Source: Rugamonas rubra
GTDB taxonomy: Bacteria > Pseudomonadota > Gammaproteobacteria > Burkholderiales > Burkholderiaceae_D
Assembly (NCBI RefSeq): GCF_900114705.1
Contig: NZ_FOTW01000013.1
Span: 124,001-188,000, forward strand
Direction: 5' to 3'
DNA: 64,000 nt
The translations under genes were made by a program, and so were the position numbers. Each line of letters opens with the position of its first letter. The stretch's first letter is position 1. A model generated the notes under the pieces. It worked only from the letters and a program-made list of their open reading frames with translations. It had not been told where the DNA came from and did no database searches. Positions 8,368 to 19,496 of the stretch are shown one piece after another.

Positions 8368-9249
8368 ATGCCAGAGCAACTCATCTTGATCGCCTTGTCG
8401 GCGCTGGCCGTCCTCCTGCCCGTGCTCTGGCCGCGCTGGCGCCTGCGCCGCGTGTTGGCGCGGCCGCTGCCGCCGGCCGCGCTGGAGATCCTGCGCCGCA
8501 ACGTGCCGGTGGTCGGCCGCATGGCGCCCGAGCTGCAGGCCCAGCTGCACCGGCTGGTCGTCCAATTCCTCCATCAAAAGAAGTTCATCGGCTGCGCCGG
8601 CCTCGAGCTCAGCGACGAGATGGCCGTCACCATCGCCGCCCAGGCCTGCCTGCTGCTGCTCAACCGGCCCAGCAAGGTGTATCCGGCCCTGCACACCATC
8701 CTGTTGTATCCGGGCGAGTTCGTCGCCAAGCGCGACCAGGTCGGCCCGGGCGGCGTGGTCACGCCGGGCCGCAGCAGCATGCTCGGCGAGTCCTGGGACG
8801 ACGGCCGCGTGGTGCTGGCCTGGGACGCCGTGCGGCGCGGCACGGCCGACTGGAGCGACGGCCAGAACGTGGTGCTGCACGAGTTCGCCCACCAGCTCGA
8901 CAGCGAGTCCGGCCGCGCCAACGGCGCGCCCTACCTGGGCAGTCCGGACAGCTACCGCAACTGGTCCGAGGTGTTGCAGCGCGACTACCAGCACCTGCGC
9001 TTCCACGCCATGCACCGCCAGCGCACGGTGATCGACCACTACGGCGCCACCAACCCGGCCGAGTTCTTCGCCGTCGCCACCGAGACCTTCTTCGAAAAAC
9101 CCTGGCAGATGGCCGAGCACCACGCCGAGCTGTTCGCCGAGTTCGCCCAGTACTACCGGGTCGACCCGCGCCAATGGCAGGCCGCGCCGCCGCCGGAGCA
9201 GGCGGACACTGCGCCGGCGGCGCCACACAGCCACGCGGCGGGGTGGTGA
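8368..9249 (+). CDS. mtfA: MtfA-type M90 zinc metallopeptidase
   Basis: A 293-residue protein with an N-terminal hydrophobic helix (about residues 4-21). The M90 peptidase domain has the zinc motif HEFAHQLD at 171-178 and a downstream NPAEFFAVATETFFE segment that supplies the third, glutamate ligand. Family members such as E. coli MtfA (265 aa) are aminopeptidase-like enzymes that bind the repressor Mlc and affect glucose phosphotransferase expression; that role is established for E. coli only. The ATG at 8368 opens the conserved N-terminus; the in-frame ATG at 8272 has no supporting ribosome site. It stands alone between the repeat region and a sensor kinase. Confidence 0.88.
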   Translation: MPEQLILIALSALAVLLPVLWPRWRLRRVLARPLPPAALEILRRNVPVVGRMAPELQAQLHRLVVQFLHQKKFIGCAGLELSDEMAVTIAAQACLLLLNRPSKVYPALHTILLYPGEFVAKRDQVGPGGVVTPGRSSMLGESWDDGRVVLAWDAVRRGTADWSDGQNVVLHEFAHQLDSESGRANGAPYLGSPDSYRNWSEVLQRDYQHLRFHAMHRQRTVIDHYGATNPAEFFAVATETFFEKPWQMAEHHAELFAEFAQYYRVDPRQWQAAPPPEQADTAPAAPHSHAAGW

Positions 9250-9378
9250 ATTGTATGTTGGCGCGGCGGAATTGAGGCATAATCGGAGCTAGTCGCGTTG
9301 CCTGCATGCATGTTCGCCGCACCCACCGCGCCCCGGCTCCAGGTTGGAGCGGTAGCGTAGCGAAGCGAGAACAGCGCC

Positions 9379-10674
<1,296 letters not shown>

Positions 10675-10697
10675 GAAAACCCGCAGGCAAAAAACCT

Positions 10698-10723
10698 AGG
10701 GTCAGACCCGAGGGTCTGACCCT
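10698..10723. repeat. GGGTCAGACCC palindrome, copy 1 (convergent gap)
   Basis: AGGGTCAGACCC, two bases, then GGGTCTGACCCT: each arm is nearly self-complementary and the two arms also pair with each other. It sits between the stop of the PAS kinase (10674) and the stop of the convergent receiver gene (10752), where it could act as a bidirectional terminator or a REP-type element. Confidence 0.9.
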
Positions 10724-10751
10724 TGTTTCCGGCGCCGGCGGGCGCCCGCCG

Positions 10752-11282
10752 TCACAGGATGATCGAGCCGTCCGGCGCCCGGCGCACGTGCAGGATGCCG
10801 GGCTCCTCGGCCTCCAGGCGGCGCGCCTCGGCCTCCTGCGGGCTCAGGCCGGCGGCCGCCTCGGCCTCGCGGCGCTGCCGCTCGGCCCGTTCGGCCAGCA
10901 GCTCGAGGCGGCGCGCCATGGCCTGGCGCAGCGCCTGCTCCAGCTCGGCCGCCTGCCAGGGCTTGGGGATGAAGCGCAGCACCTCGGCCTCGTTGATCGC
11001 GCTCATCGCCGTGCTGAACTCGGTCGAGCCGCTCAGCATCAGGCGCACCGTGTCCGGCGCCACGTCCTTGAGCGCCTGCAGCAGCGCGCCGCCGCTCAGC
11101 TGCGGCATCATGAAATCGGACAGCACGATGTCGTACTCGCCGACGCAGACCCGCTCGAGCGCCGTGAAGGGGTTGTCGCAGAGCTCGATCTGCAGGGTGG
11201 CCTCGTCGAAGTCGAGGCGCAGGCTGCGCCGCAGCGCCGCCAGGATGGCCGGCTCGTCGTCGACCAGCAGGATGCGCATCAT
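10752..11282 (-). CDS. Receiver-domain response regulator with charged C-terminal tail
   Basis: A 176-residue protein. The receiver (about residues 3-125) has phosphoacceptor Asp56 (DIVLSDFMMPQLSGG), the acidic pair of VDDE and a Lys in FIPKPW. The LMLSGSTEFSTAMSAINEAEVLRFIPKPW pattern puts it in the RpfG-type receiver group, shared with three other proteins of this window. The remaining 50 residues are highly charged and helical with no output domain. Its ATG overlaps the stop of the HD-GYP-like gene by 4 bp (ATGA), so translation is probably coupled. Last gene of the six-gene operon. It may act as a phosphate sink or a protein-protein output; neither is shown by the sequence. Confidence 0.9.
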   Translation of the reverse strand: MMRILLVDDEPAILAALRRSLRLDFDEATLQIELCDNPFTALERVCVGEYDIVLSDFMMPQLSGGALLQALKDVAPDTVRLMLSGSTEFSTAMSAINEAEVLRFIPKPWQAAELEQALRQAMARRLELLAERAERQRREAEAAAGLSPQEAEARRLEAEEPGILHVRRAPDGSIIL

Positions 11283-12630
11283 GCCGGCCCCTTCGGGTTG
11301 CGCACCCAGATCGCCAGCCGGCCCTCGCTCTTCGACTCGAAGTCCTGCACCTGCTGGATCATGCGGGCGTCGAGCACGTGCTCGCCGGTGAGCAGCATCA
11401 GGCCGTCGCGGCTGATCAGGTCGCGCGCCAGCACCATGCCCGGCACCAGCTCGCCGGACAGCACCTCGACCCCGCCCGGGCCCTCGTCGGCGCCGCCGTC
11501 GACGATCTGGCGGAAGGCCGCCACCACGTGCGGGTCGTAGCGCTTGCCGCTGGCGTCGAGGATCAGCGACTTGGCCTCCTCCGGGCGCAGGTGGCGCTGC
11601 ACCATGGCGCCCTGCTGCAGGTTGTAGTAGTCGGTGGCCAGCGCCAGCACGCGGGCGCCGATCGGGATGGCCAGGCCGGCCAGGCCGTCGGGGAAGCCGT
11701 TGCCGTCGAAGCGCTCGAGCTGGGCGCGCAGGATGGTGGCGCTGGCGCGCAGGTCCTGCAGCGGCATCAGCAACTGCTCGGCGCGCACCGGGTGCTTGCG
11801 GTACAGGCCCAGCTTGTCGCCGGCCAGCAGCGTCAGCGGCGTCGCCAGCATCTCGTCGGAGAAGCCGATCTTGCCCATGTCGTGCAGCAGGGCGGCGACG
11901 AAGATCTCCTGCACCTCGCGCGCCTCGAGGCCGAGCTTGACGGCGATCTTGCGCGCCAGGTCGGCCACCAGCCGGGTGTGGCCGGACAGGTTGGTGTTGC
12001 GCAGCTCGATCAGGTTGGAGAAGATCTTGATGGTGGTGATGAAGTTGCTCTTGAGTTTTTCGTTGGCCGCCACGGCCGCCTCGTGCAGGGTGCGCAGCTG
12101 GCGCGTGCGCGCCTCGACCTTGGCCTCGAGGCCGGCGTTGAGCGCCTTCAGCTCGGCGTTCTGGCGCGCCGTCAGCGCCTCCAGGCGCCGCTTGTCCTGC
12201 TCGAGCGCGCGCCGTTCCAGCGCGTGGCGCACCACCAGCAGGATGTCGTTGTCGTCCCAGGGCTTGGTGATGTAGCGGTAGATCTCGCCGCAGTTGATGG
12301 CGTCGAGGATGGACTGGATGTCGGAGTAGCCGGTCAGCAGCAGGCGCACGGTGTCGGGCCAGTGGGCGCGCACCTCGGCCAGGAAGCGGGCGCCGTCCAT
12401 CTCCGGCATGCGCATGTCGGAGATCACCAGGTCGACCGGCTGCTGGCGCAGCAGCTCGAGGCCGGCGGCGCCGCCCTCGGCGGTGAGCACGCGGTAGCCC
12501 TTGGCGCGGAACAGCCGGCGCAGCGCCGACAGGATGTTGGGCTCGTCGTCGACGCACAGCAGGGTCGGCGGCGGCGCCGCGTCCGGGCTGTCCGGCGCGC
12601 CGGCGGCCGCAAGCGAAGGGGCGGTCTCGC

Positions 12631-12634
<4 letters not shown>
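11279..12634 (-). CDS. HD-GYP-like response regulator with altered active site
   Basis: A 451-residue protein: receiver (about 23-140, phosphoacceptor Asp73), coiled coil (about 140-195), HD-GYP-like domain (about 200-380) and a C-terminal module (about 388-446). HD-GYP enzymes hydrolyse c-di-GMP. Here His219, the HD pair 251-252 (LLHDMGKIG) and His281 (RKHPVRAEQLL) are kept. The usual HHE before the DGxGYP motif is instead Gln305-Leu306-Glu307, and the motif itself reads DGNGFP. Losing the HH pair removes two metal ligands, so activity may be weak, altered or absent. The C-terminal module (PGMVLARDL ... LLTGEHV) resembles the small protein encoded at 14959-15300. The ATG at 12634 overlaps the kinase stop by 4 bp. 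Confidence 0.88.
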
Positions 12635-14103
<1,469 letters not shown>

Positions 14104-14116
14104 GGTGGTGGTTTTC

Positions 14117-14962
14117 TCAATTGACCAGGATCTGGCACATGTCGTGGAATTGTTGCTCGGCCTCGGCGAACAGCGCGTTGGCCGCCGCCTGGTCGAGCGC
14201 CAGCGCGGCCCAGGCCGGCGCCGCCAGCGGCGGCACCTGGTCGTCCTCCTGGCCGGCCAGGTCGAGGGCGTGGGCCAGCACGTTGGCCAGGTAGACGGTC
14301 AGCGCCAGCGAGGCGCTGGCGTCGGCGCCGTCGTGGTGGGCGGCGACGGCCTGTTGTATCTTCTGCGGGAACTTCCAGCGCGCCGCCAGCGCGCTGCCGA
14401 CCATGGCGTGGTCGAAGCCGAACACGGCCAGCTCGGCGGCGCCGGCCGAGCAGTCGTGCCGGCGCCGCCAGTCCTCGACCGCCTGGTAGTCGGCCGGGAA
14501 GCGGGTCGCCAGCACCAGCGTGCCCAGGTCGTGCAGCAGGCCGGCGGTGAAGGCCGTCTCCGGGTTCTGGCCGAGGCGGGGCGCCAACAGGCGGGCGCAG
14601 ACGGCGGTGCCGACCGAGTGGCGCCAGAAGCCGGGGAAGTCGAAGCGCATGCCCGGCCCGGGGGCGAAGCTGGCCGTCACCGAGCAGGCGGTGACGAGGG
14701 TGCGGATGCTGTGGAAGCCGAGCACCGCGATGGCCTGGCCGATGCTGGTGACCTTGGCCGACATGCCGTAGAACGAGGAGTTGGCCAGGCGCAGCGTCTT
14801 GGCGGTGAGCGACTGGTCGAGGGTGATCTTGGCGGCCAGGGCGTGGGTGTCGATGTCGTCCTGCTCCATGCTCGAGAGCAGCTCGACGACCACCGCCGGC
14901 AGCGAGGGCAGGTGCTGGATCTGTTTGACCACGCTGTCGAGGTCGAGCAGGAAGTCGCTCAT
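14117..14962 (-). CDS. HDOD-domain signalling protein
   Basis: A 281-residue protein made almost entirely of an HDOD domain (about residues 12-215): LPSLPAVVVELLSSM, LRLANSSFYGM, SIGQAIAVLGFHSIRTLV, AFTAGLLHDLGTLVLA, FGFDHAMVGSALAARWKFP. HDOD domains resemble HD phosphohydrolases but usually lack catalytic metal ligands and act as protein-interaction modules in c-di-GMP and chemotaxis circuits. Its start overlaps the preceding small gene by 4 bp, and the kinase gene begins 13 bp after its stop. The tail is Ala-rich. Most likely an adaptor or regulator of the neighbouring EAL and HD-GYP-like proteins, as inferred from the operon. Confidence 0.92.
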   Translation of the reverse strand: MSDFLLDLDSVVKQIQHLPSLPAVVVELLSSMEQDDIDTHALAAKITLDQSLTAKTLRLANSSFYGMSAKVTSIGQAIAVLGFHSIRTLVTACSVTASFAPGPGMRFDFPGFWRHSVGTAVCARLLAPRLGQNPETAFTAGLLHDLGTLVLATRFPADYQAVEDWRRRHDCSAGAAELAVFGFDHAMVGSALAARWKFPQKIQQAVAAHHDGADASASLALTVYLANVLAHALDLAGQEDDQVPPLAAPAWAALALDQAAANALFAEAEQQFHDMCQILVN

Positions 14963-15300
14963 GGCGCCTCCCCCAGGCGGTAGGCGGTGAGCAGGCGCAG
15001 CAGCTCGGCGCCGCCGTCGGCCCCGGCCCCGGCCTCGGCGCCGCCGCCGTGGTGGCGGAACAGCCGGGCCAGGCGCTCGACGTCGTGCTGGCGCTGGCGC
15101 GCCAGCGCGGCCGGGTCGGGCGCCGCCGCCGCCTCGAGCACGCAGCAGTGTTCGACGCCGCGGCGGCGCAGCGAGGCCAGCGTCGCCTCGCTCAGCGTGG
15201 CGCCGGACGGCAGCAGCACGGCGCCGTGGCCGTCGAGCAGGGCCTCGGCCAGCACCATGCCGGCGGCGGCGGCGTCGAGCTCGACGCGGCGCCCGCTCAC
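14959..15300 (-). CDS. Small protein resembling the C-terminal module of the HD-GYP-like regulator
   Basis: A 113-residue protein with no named family that I recognise. Its first half (VELDAAAAGMVLAEALLD ... AVLLPSGATLSEATLASL, then RRRGVEHCCVLEA) follows the same pattern as the C-terminal module of the HD-GYP-like protein two genes downstream (VEVLSGELVPGMVLARDL ... MLLTGEHVL). It therefore looks like a free-standing copy of that module. The second half is a charged helix. The GTG start at 15300 overlaps the stop of the EAL gene (GTGA), and its own stop overlaps the HDOD start by 4 bp. This makes it a real, translationally coupled gene despite the weak ribosome site. Function unknown; possibly a docking piece for the operon's proteins. 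Confidence 0.75.
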   Translation of the reverse strand: MSGRRVELDAAAAGMVLAEALLDGHGAVLLPSGATLSEATLASLRRRGVEHCCVLEAAAAPDPAALARQRQHDVERLARLFRHHGGGAEAGAGADGGAELLRLLTAYRLGEAP

Positions 15301-17840
15301 GGCGCCACCCCGCAGCGGCTCAGGGTGATCAGGCTGCCGCGCGAGGCCGAGCTTTCGCCCATCGGGTAGACGACGACGGCGTAGCACTGGCCGTCGATCT
15401 CGGCGCGGTGGCTGTGGCCGGCGCCGTCGGGCGCCGCGCCGCCGGCCGGGAACAGCTGCGGCAGCACGCAGCTGGCCTCGTTGCCGAGCAGCGCGCCGCC
15501 GCCGTGGAACAGGGCGCCGGCGGCGCCGTTGATGAAGGCGATCATGCCGTCGTCGTCCATGCCGATGACCGGCAGCGGCAGGTGCTGCAACAGCTCGCGG
15601 GCGATGCTCAGGCTGATCTCGTCGCGGTGGATCTGCTGCTGCTTCTGCTTGAGCAGCTCCTCCATGCGGCGGTTGGTCGAGGCCAGCTCGTGGTTGGCGG
15701 TGCGCACCTCGAGGTTGAGGCGCTCGTTGTCGTCGGCGATCTCCTTCATGCGGAAGGCCTCGGCGATGTGGCCGCGCAGCAGCTCGTCCTCCCACGGCTT
15801 GGTGAGGAACTTGTAGATCGCCCCCTCGTTGACGGCGTCGGTGACCGACTGCAGCTCGGTGTAGCCCGACAGCATGATGCGGATCGTCTCCGGGTACAGC
15901 AGCTTGGCCTTGCGCAGGAAGTCGGCGCCGATCATGCCGGGCATGCGCTGGTCGGAGACGATCACGTCGACGGCGTGCTGGGCCAGCAGGTCGAGCCCCT
16001 CCTGGCCGCTGTTGGCGGTGTAGATCTGGTAGTCGTCGCGGCGCAGCAGGCGCTTGAGCGCGGCGACGATGTTCTGCTCGTCGTCGACCAGCAGCAGGCT
16101 GCGCTTTTGCTTTTGGATGCGCAGCAGGTGCGGCGGCAGGCGGCGCGGCTCGGCCAGCAGGGCGTCGAGCTGCTCGCGCGGCAGCGGCGCGGCGAACAGG
16201 TAGCCCTGGATCTGGTCGCACATGTTGCGGCGCAGGAAGTCGCACTGCGCCTCCGTCTCGACCCCCTCGGCGACCACCTTGATGCCCAGGTTGTGCGCCA
16301 TCGAGATGATGGTCTTCGACAGGGCGGCGTCGCCGGCGTCGGTGGCGACGTCGCGGATGAAGGAGCGGTCGATCTTCAGGGCGTCGAAGGGGAAGCGCTT
16401 GAGGTTGCTCAGCGACGAGCTGCCGGTGCCGAAGTCGTCCAGCGTCAGGCCGACGCCGAGGGCGCGCAGCCGCTCCAGGCAGGCGCTGCCGGCGGCGGCG
16501 TCGCGCAGCAGCGCCGCCTCGGTGATCTCCAGGGTCAGCGCGCCGGCGCCCAGGCCGTGCCCGGCCAGCGCGGCGGCGACGGCGTCGACCAGGCCGCGGT
16601 CGTGGAACTGGCGCGGCGAGATGTTGATGGCCACCGGGATGGCGCGCTGGCCGGCGTCGCGCCAGGCGCGCAGGTCGCGGCAGGCGCGCCGCAGCACCCA
16701 CTGGCCGATCGCCTCGGTCAGGCCGGCCGCCTCGGCGACGGGGATGAAGCGGTCGGCCGCCAGCAGGCCCTGCTGCGGGTGCTGCCAGCGCACCAGCGCC
16801 TCCAGGCTGCACAGGTCGCCGGTCTGCAGGTCGGCCAGCGGCTGGTACAGCAGTTGCAGCTCGTCGCCGGCGACGGCCAGGCGCAGCGCCGCCTCCATGC
16901 CGATGCGTTCGAGCGTGCGCTGGTTCATTTCGGCCGAGAAGAACAGGCACTGGCCGCCGCCCTCGGCGCGGGCGCGCGACAGCGCCAGGTCGGCGTAGCG
17001 GGTCAGCGTGGCGCCGTCGGCGCCGTCCTGCGGGTAGAGCGCGACGCCGATGCTGGCGCTGGCGTGCAGCTGCTGCTGCTCGAAGGCGAGCGGCGGCGCC
17101 AGCGCGGCGAAGATGGCCTGGCAGCGCGGCGCCACGTCGGCGCCGCCGGCCAGCCGGCCGAGGATGGCCAGGAAGGCGTTGTCGCCCAGCCGGGCGACGG
17201 TGTCGTGCTCGCCCATGCACAGCTGCAGGCGGGCGGCGACGGCCGCCAGCAGGGCGTCGCCGGCGGCGCGGCCGAGGCTCTCGTTGACCAGCGCGTAGTT
17301 GTCGACGCCAATGCACAGCAGGGCCATGGCGCCGCCGTGCGCGGCCGTCTGCGCCATCGCCCGCTCCAGGCGTTGCTGGAACAGGGCGCGGTTGGGCAGG
17401 CCGGTCAGCTCGTCGTGGCTGGCCTGGAAGGCCAGCCGCTGCTCCTTCTCCTTGAGCGCGGTGACGTCGCTGAGGAAGCCGAGGTAGTGGCTGGTGCGGC
17501 CGTCCGCGCCGGGCACCGGCGAGACCAGCAGCTCGTTCCAGCACGGTGTGCCGTCCCTGCGCTGGTGGCGCAGCACCACGTTGGCGGCCTGGCCTTGCGG
17601 CAGCGCGGCGCGCAGGGCGGCGTCGCCGGCGGCCAGGCAGTCGGCGTAGTGGCGTCCCAGCAGGGCCGCCTGGTCGAGCTCGAGCAATTGGCAGGCGCGT
17701 TCGTTGGCGCGCGCGATGCGGCCGTCCAGGTCGAGGCAGAGCAGGCCGACCGGGGCCTGGTCGAACGACAACTGCAGGCGCGCTGCGGCGGCCAGGTCGA
17801 TGCCGGCGGGCGGGGTGGCTTGCGTAGCGTCGAGGTCCAT
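15297..17840 (-). CDS. PAS-GGDEF(degenerate)-EAL-REC-PAS c-di-GMP phosphodiesterase-like protein
   Basis: An 847-residue soluble protein. Order: PAS (about 25-130), GGDEF-fold domain (about 140-305), EAL domain (about 310-565), receiver (about 578-690, Asp630), coiled coil (about 695-740) and a second PAS-like segment (about 745-830). The GGDEF signature is replaced by GDNAF (219-223), so cyclase activity is unlikely. The EAL domain keeps EALVRW (347-352), the Asn of INISPRQF, EITEAAL, LDDFGTG, the Lys of KIDRSFI, AEGVET and QGYLF, so c-di-GMP hydrolysis is likely. The receiver is of the same RpfG-like group (LSGYTELQSVTDAVNEGAIYKFLTKPW) as its operon partners. First gene of the six-gene operon; a promoter should lie upstream of 17840. 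Confidence 0.92.
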   Translation of the reverse strand: MDLDATQATPPAGIDLAAAARLQLSFDQAPVGLLCLDLDGRIARANERACQLLELDQAALLGRHYADCLAAGDAALRAALPQGQAANVVLRHQRRDGTPCWNELLVSPVPGADGRTSHYLGFLSDVTALKEKEQRLAFQASHDELTGLPNRALFQQRLERAMAQTAAHGGAMALLCIGVDNYALVNESLGRAAGDALLAAVAARLQLCMGEHDTVARLGDNAFLAILGRLAGGADVAPRCQAIFAALAPPLAFEQQQLHASASIGVALYPQDGADGATLTRYADLALSRARAEGGGQCLFFSAEMNQRTLERIGMEAALRLAVAGDELQLLYQPLADLQTGDLCSLEALVRWQHPQQGLLAADRFIPVAEAAGLTEAIGQWVLRRACRDLRAWRDAGQRAIPVAINISPRQFHDRGLVDAVAAALAGHGLGAGALTLEITEAALLRDAAAGSACLERLRALGVGLTLDDFGTGSSSLSNLKRFPFDALKIDRSFIRDVATDAGDAALSKTIISMAHNLGIKVVAEGVETEAQCDFLRRNMCDQIQGYLFAAPLPREQLDALLAEPRRLPPHLLRIQKQKRSLLLVDDEQNIVAALKRLLRRDDYQIYTANSGQEGLDLLAQHAVDVIVSDQRMPGMIGADFLRKAKLLYPETIRIMLSGYTELQSVTDAVNEGAIYKFLTKPWEDELLRGHIAEAFRMKEIADDNERLNLEVRTANHELASTNRRMEELLKQKQQQIHRDEISLSIARELLQHLPLPVIGMDDDGMIAFINGAAGALFHGGGALLGNEASCVLPQLFPAGGAAPDGAGHSHRAEIDGQCYAVVVYPMGESSASRGSLITLSRCGVAP

Positions 17841-18069
17841 CAGGCTTTCCTATCACAATGAAAGCTGGCCGTGGCGCCGTCCCGGGCGGGCGGCGCATTG
17901 ATTATACGGCCAAGCCCGCGCCCGCCGTCAACGCCGGGGGAACTATTTTCATGCGCGCCCTGTTGCGCGCCGGCGCAACAATTTGACGCAGCCGTGATTC
18001 TTTTCGGTACGATAGTTGCTACAATAAAAAATCGTCGGCAGGCTCGCGAGCGTGGAGAGGGAGGCGGCA

Positions 18070-18429
18070 ATGACACAGGCATGGGTAGTGCTCACCCGGG
18101 CGGACGGCCGCGAGGTGGCGTCGCCGACCGAGGCCCAGCTGGCCACGGCGCTGGCCGAGGTCTACGACGGCGCGGCGCCGGCCAACGACGACGGCGCGGC
18201 CAGCACGGTGCTGCGCTTCGGCTACGACGACGGCCTGATGTACGAGGTCGAGGTGGCCGGCGGCGGCGCGGTCCGCTTCGGCGAATGGTCCGACCGCGAC
18301 TGCGAGATCGCCCTGGCCGCGCCGCGCCGCATGCTGGCGCTGGGCCGCGACGAGGCGCTGCAGCTGTGGAAGTGGCTGGCGCTGCGCCAGGTGGCGAAGA
18401 TCCGCAGCCAGCCCTGGCTGCCGGACTAG
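18070..18429 (+). CDS. Conserved hypothetical protein, 119 aa
   Basis: A small acidic soluble protein with no signal peptide and no recognised family. Its middle (TVLRFGYDDGLMYEVEVAGGGAVRFGEWSD) alternates like a beta-sheet, and the end is a helix (LGRDEALQLWKWLALRQVAKIRSQPW). The ATG at 18070 is preceded by GGAGAGGGAGGCGGCA, a good ribosome site; an in-frame ATG at 18052 lies upstream of that site. It stands alone, divergent from the EAL gene and convergent with the UspA gene. The function cannot be read from the sequence. Confidence 0.7.
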   Translation: MTQAWVVLTRADGREVASPTEAQLATALAEVYDGAAPANDDGAASTVLRFGYDDGLMYEVEVAGGGAVRFGEWSDRDCEIALAAPRRMLALGRDEALQLWKWLALRQVAKIRSQPWLPD

Positions 18430-18467
18430 CGCCGGCCCCTCGGCCGGCGCGCCTCGGTGGGCGTTCC

Positions 18468-19325
18468 TCAGTGGGCGATCAGCAGCGGCAGCGTGGCTTG
18501 TTCGAGCAGCGTGCGGGTGACGCCGCCGAGCAGGATCTCGCGCAGCCGCGAATGGCCGTAGCCGCCCATCACCAGCAGGTCGCTGTGGCGCTCGGCCGCC
18601 AGCGCCAGCAGGGCCGCGCCGACCGGGTCGGGATGGCGCAGCAGGCCGGGCGCCGGCGCCGGCCGCGCCAGCAGCTCGACGGCCACGCCGTGGCGGCGCA
18701 GATGGGCGACGACGGCGGCGTCGGCCGCCGCGTCGCCGGCGCCGGGCTCGGCCGGCGCGAACACCGCCAGGTCGACCTGCGCGGCGCGGCGCAGCAGCGG
18801 CAGCGCCGCCGTCAGCGCCCGCGCCGCCTCGCGGCCGCCGTCCCAGGCCACCAGCACGCGCTCGAGCGGGACGCGCGAGGCGCCGCTGTCCGGCACCACC
18901 AGCAGCGGCCGGCCGCCGTGCAGCAGCACGTGGCCGGCCAAGTCGCCCAGCAGGGCGCCGCCGCGGCCGGGCTGGCGCTGGCCGATCACCACCAGGTCGG
19001 CGTGGCGGGCCTGCAGGCTCAGGCCGGTGCCGGCGTCGTCGTCGACGACGTGCTGCTCGTGCGAGCGCAGGCCCAGCGCGTCGAGCTGGGCGGCGAAGCC
19101 GGCCAGCGCGCGGCCGGCCCGTTCGCGCAGCAGGCTCAGGTGCAGGGCCAGGTGCGGGTCCTGCTCGTCGATGTGGCCGTCGCGGTAGGCCAGGCGGGCG
19201 ATGCCGGTCAGCGCCACGCCGATCAGGTGGCCCTGGTCGGCCAGCGCCAGCGCCGCCGCCAGGCGCACCCGCTCGGCCAGCCGGGGCGATTCGTCCAGAT
19301 GGACCAGGATGGTTTTGTACGACAT
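18468..19325 (-). CDS. Tandem universal stress protein (UspA family)
   Basis: A 285-residue cytosolic protein with two UspA domains. The first (about residues 3-150) starts YKTILVHLDESPRLAERVRLAAALA and ends DLVVIGQRQP ... RPLLVVPDSG. The second (about 158-285) starts RVLVAWDGGREAARAL and ends SDLLVMGGYGHSRLREILLGGVTRTLL. The nucleotide-binding pattern G-2x-G-9x-(S/T) is present in the second domain (GGYGHSRLREILLGGVT), suggesting ATP binding there, while the first is less canonical. Single gene; the stress response is inferred from the family. Confidence 0.9.
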   Translation of the reverse strand: MSYKTILVHLDESPRLAERVRLAAALALADQGHLIGVALTGIARLAYRDGHIDEQDPHLALHLSLLRERAGRALAGFAAQLDALGLRSHEQHVVDDDAGTGLSLQARHADLVVIGQRQPGRGGALLGDLAGHVLLHGGRPLLVVPDSGASRVPLERVLVAWDGGREAARALTAALPLLRRAAQVDLAVFAPAEPGAGDAAADAAVVAHLRRHGVAVELLARPAPAPGLLRHPDPVGAALLALAAERHSDLLVMGGYGHSRLREILLGGVTRTLLEQATLPLLIAH

Positions 19326-19496
19326 GGCGTAACCTCGCTGCCGTCCCTGCGGTGGCCGGCTGTTCCATTATAGGCCGGCGCCGGCGGTCAGTGCGCGCGC
19401 ATGGCGGCGGACGCCGCGTTTGATCTGGCGCAAGGTCCGCTTCGATCTGGCTCATACACTTGTGGTGGTTATATTGACAACGACAAGGAACCCGGA

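Noticed and set aside
15408..17861. 817-codon open frame on the plus strand
   Set aside because: Antisense of the EAL gene with the same high-G+C shadow composition.
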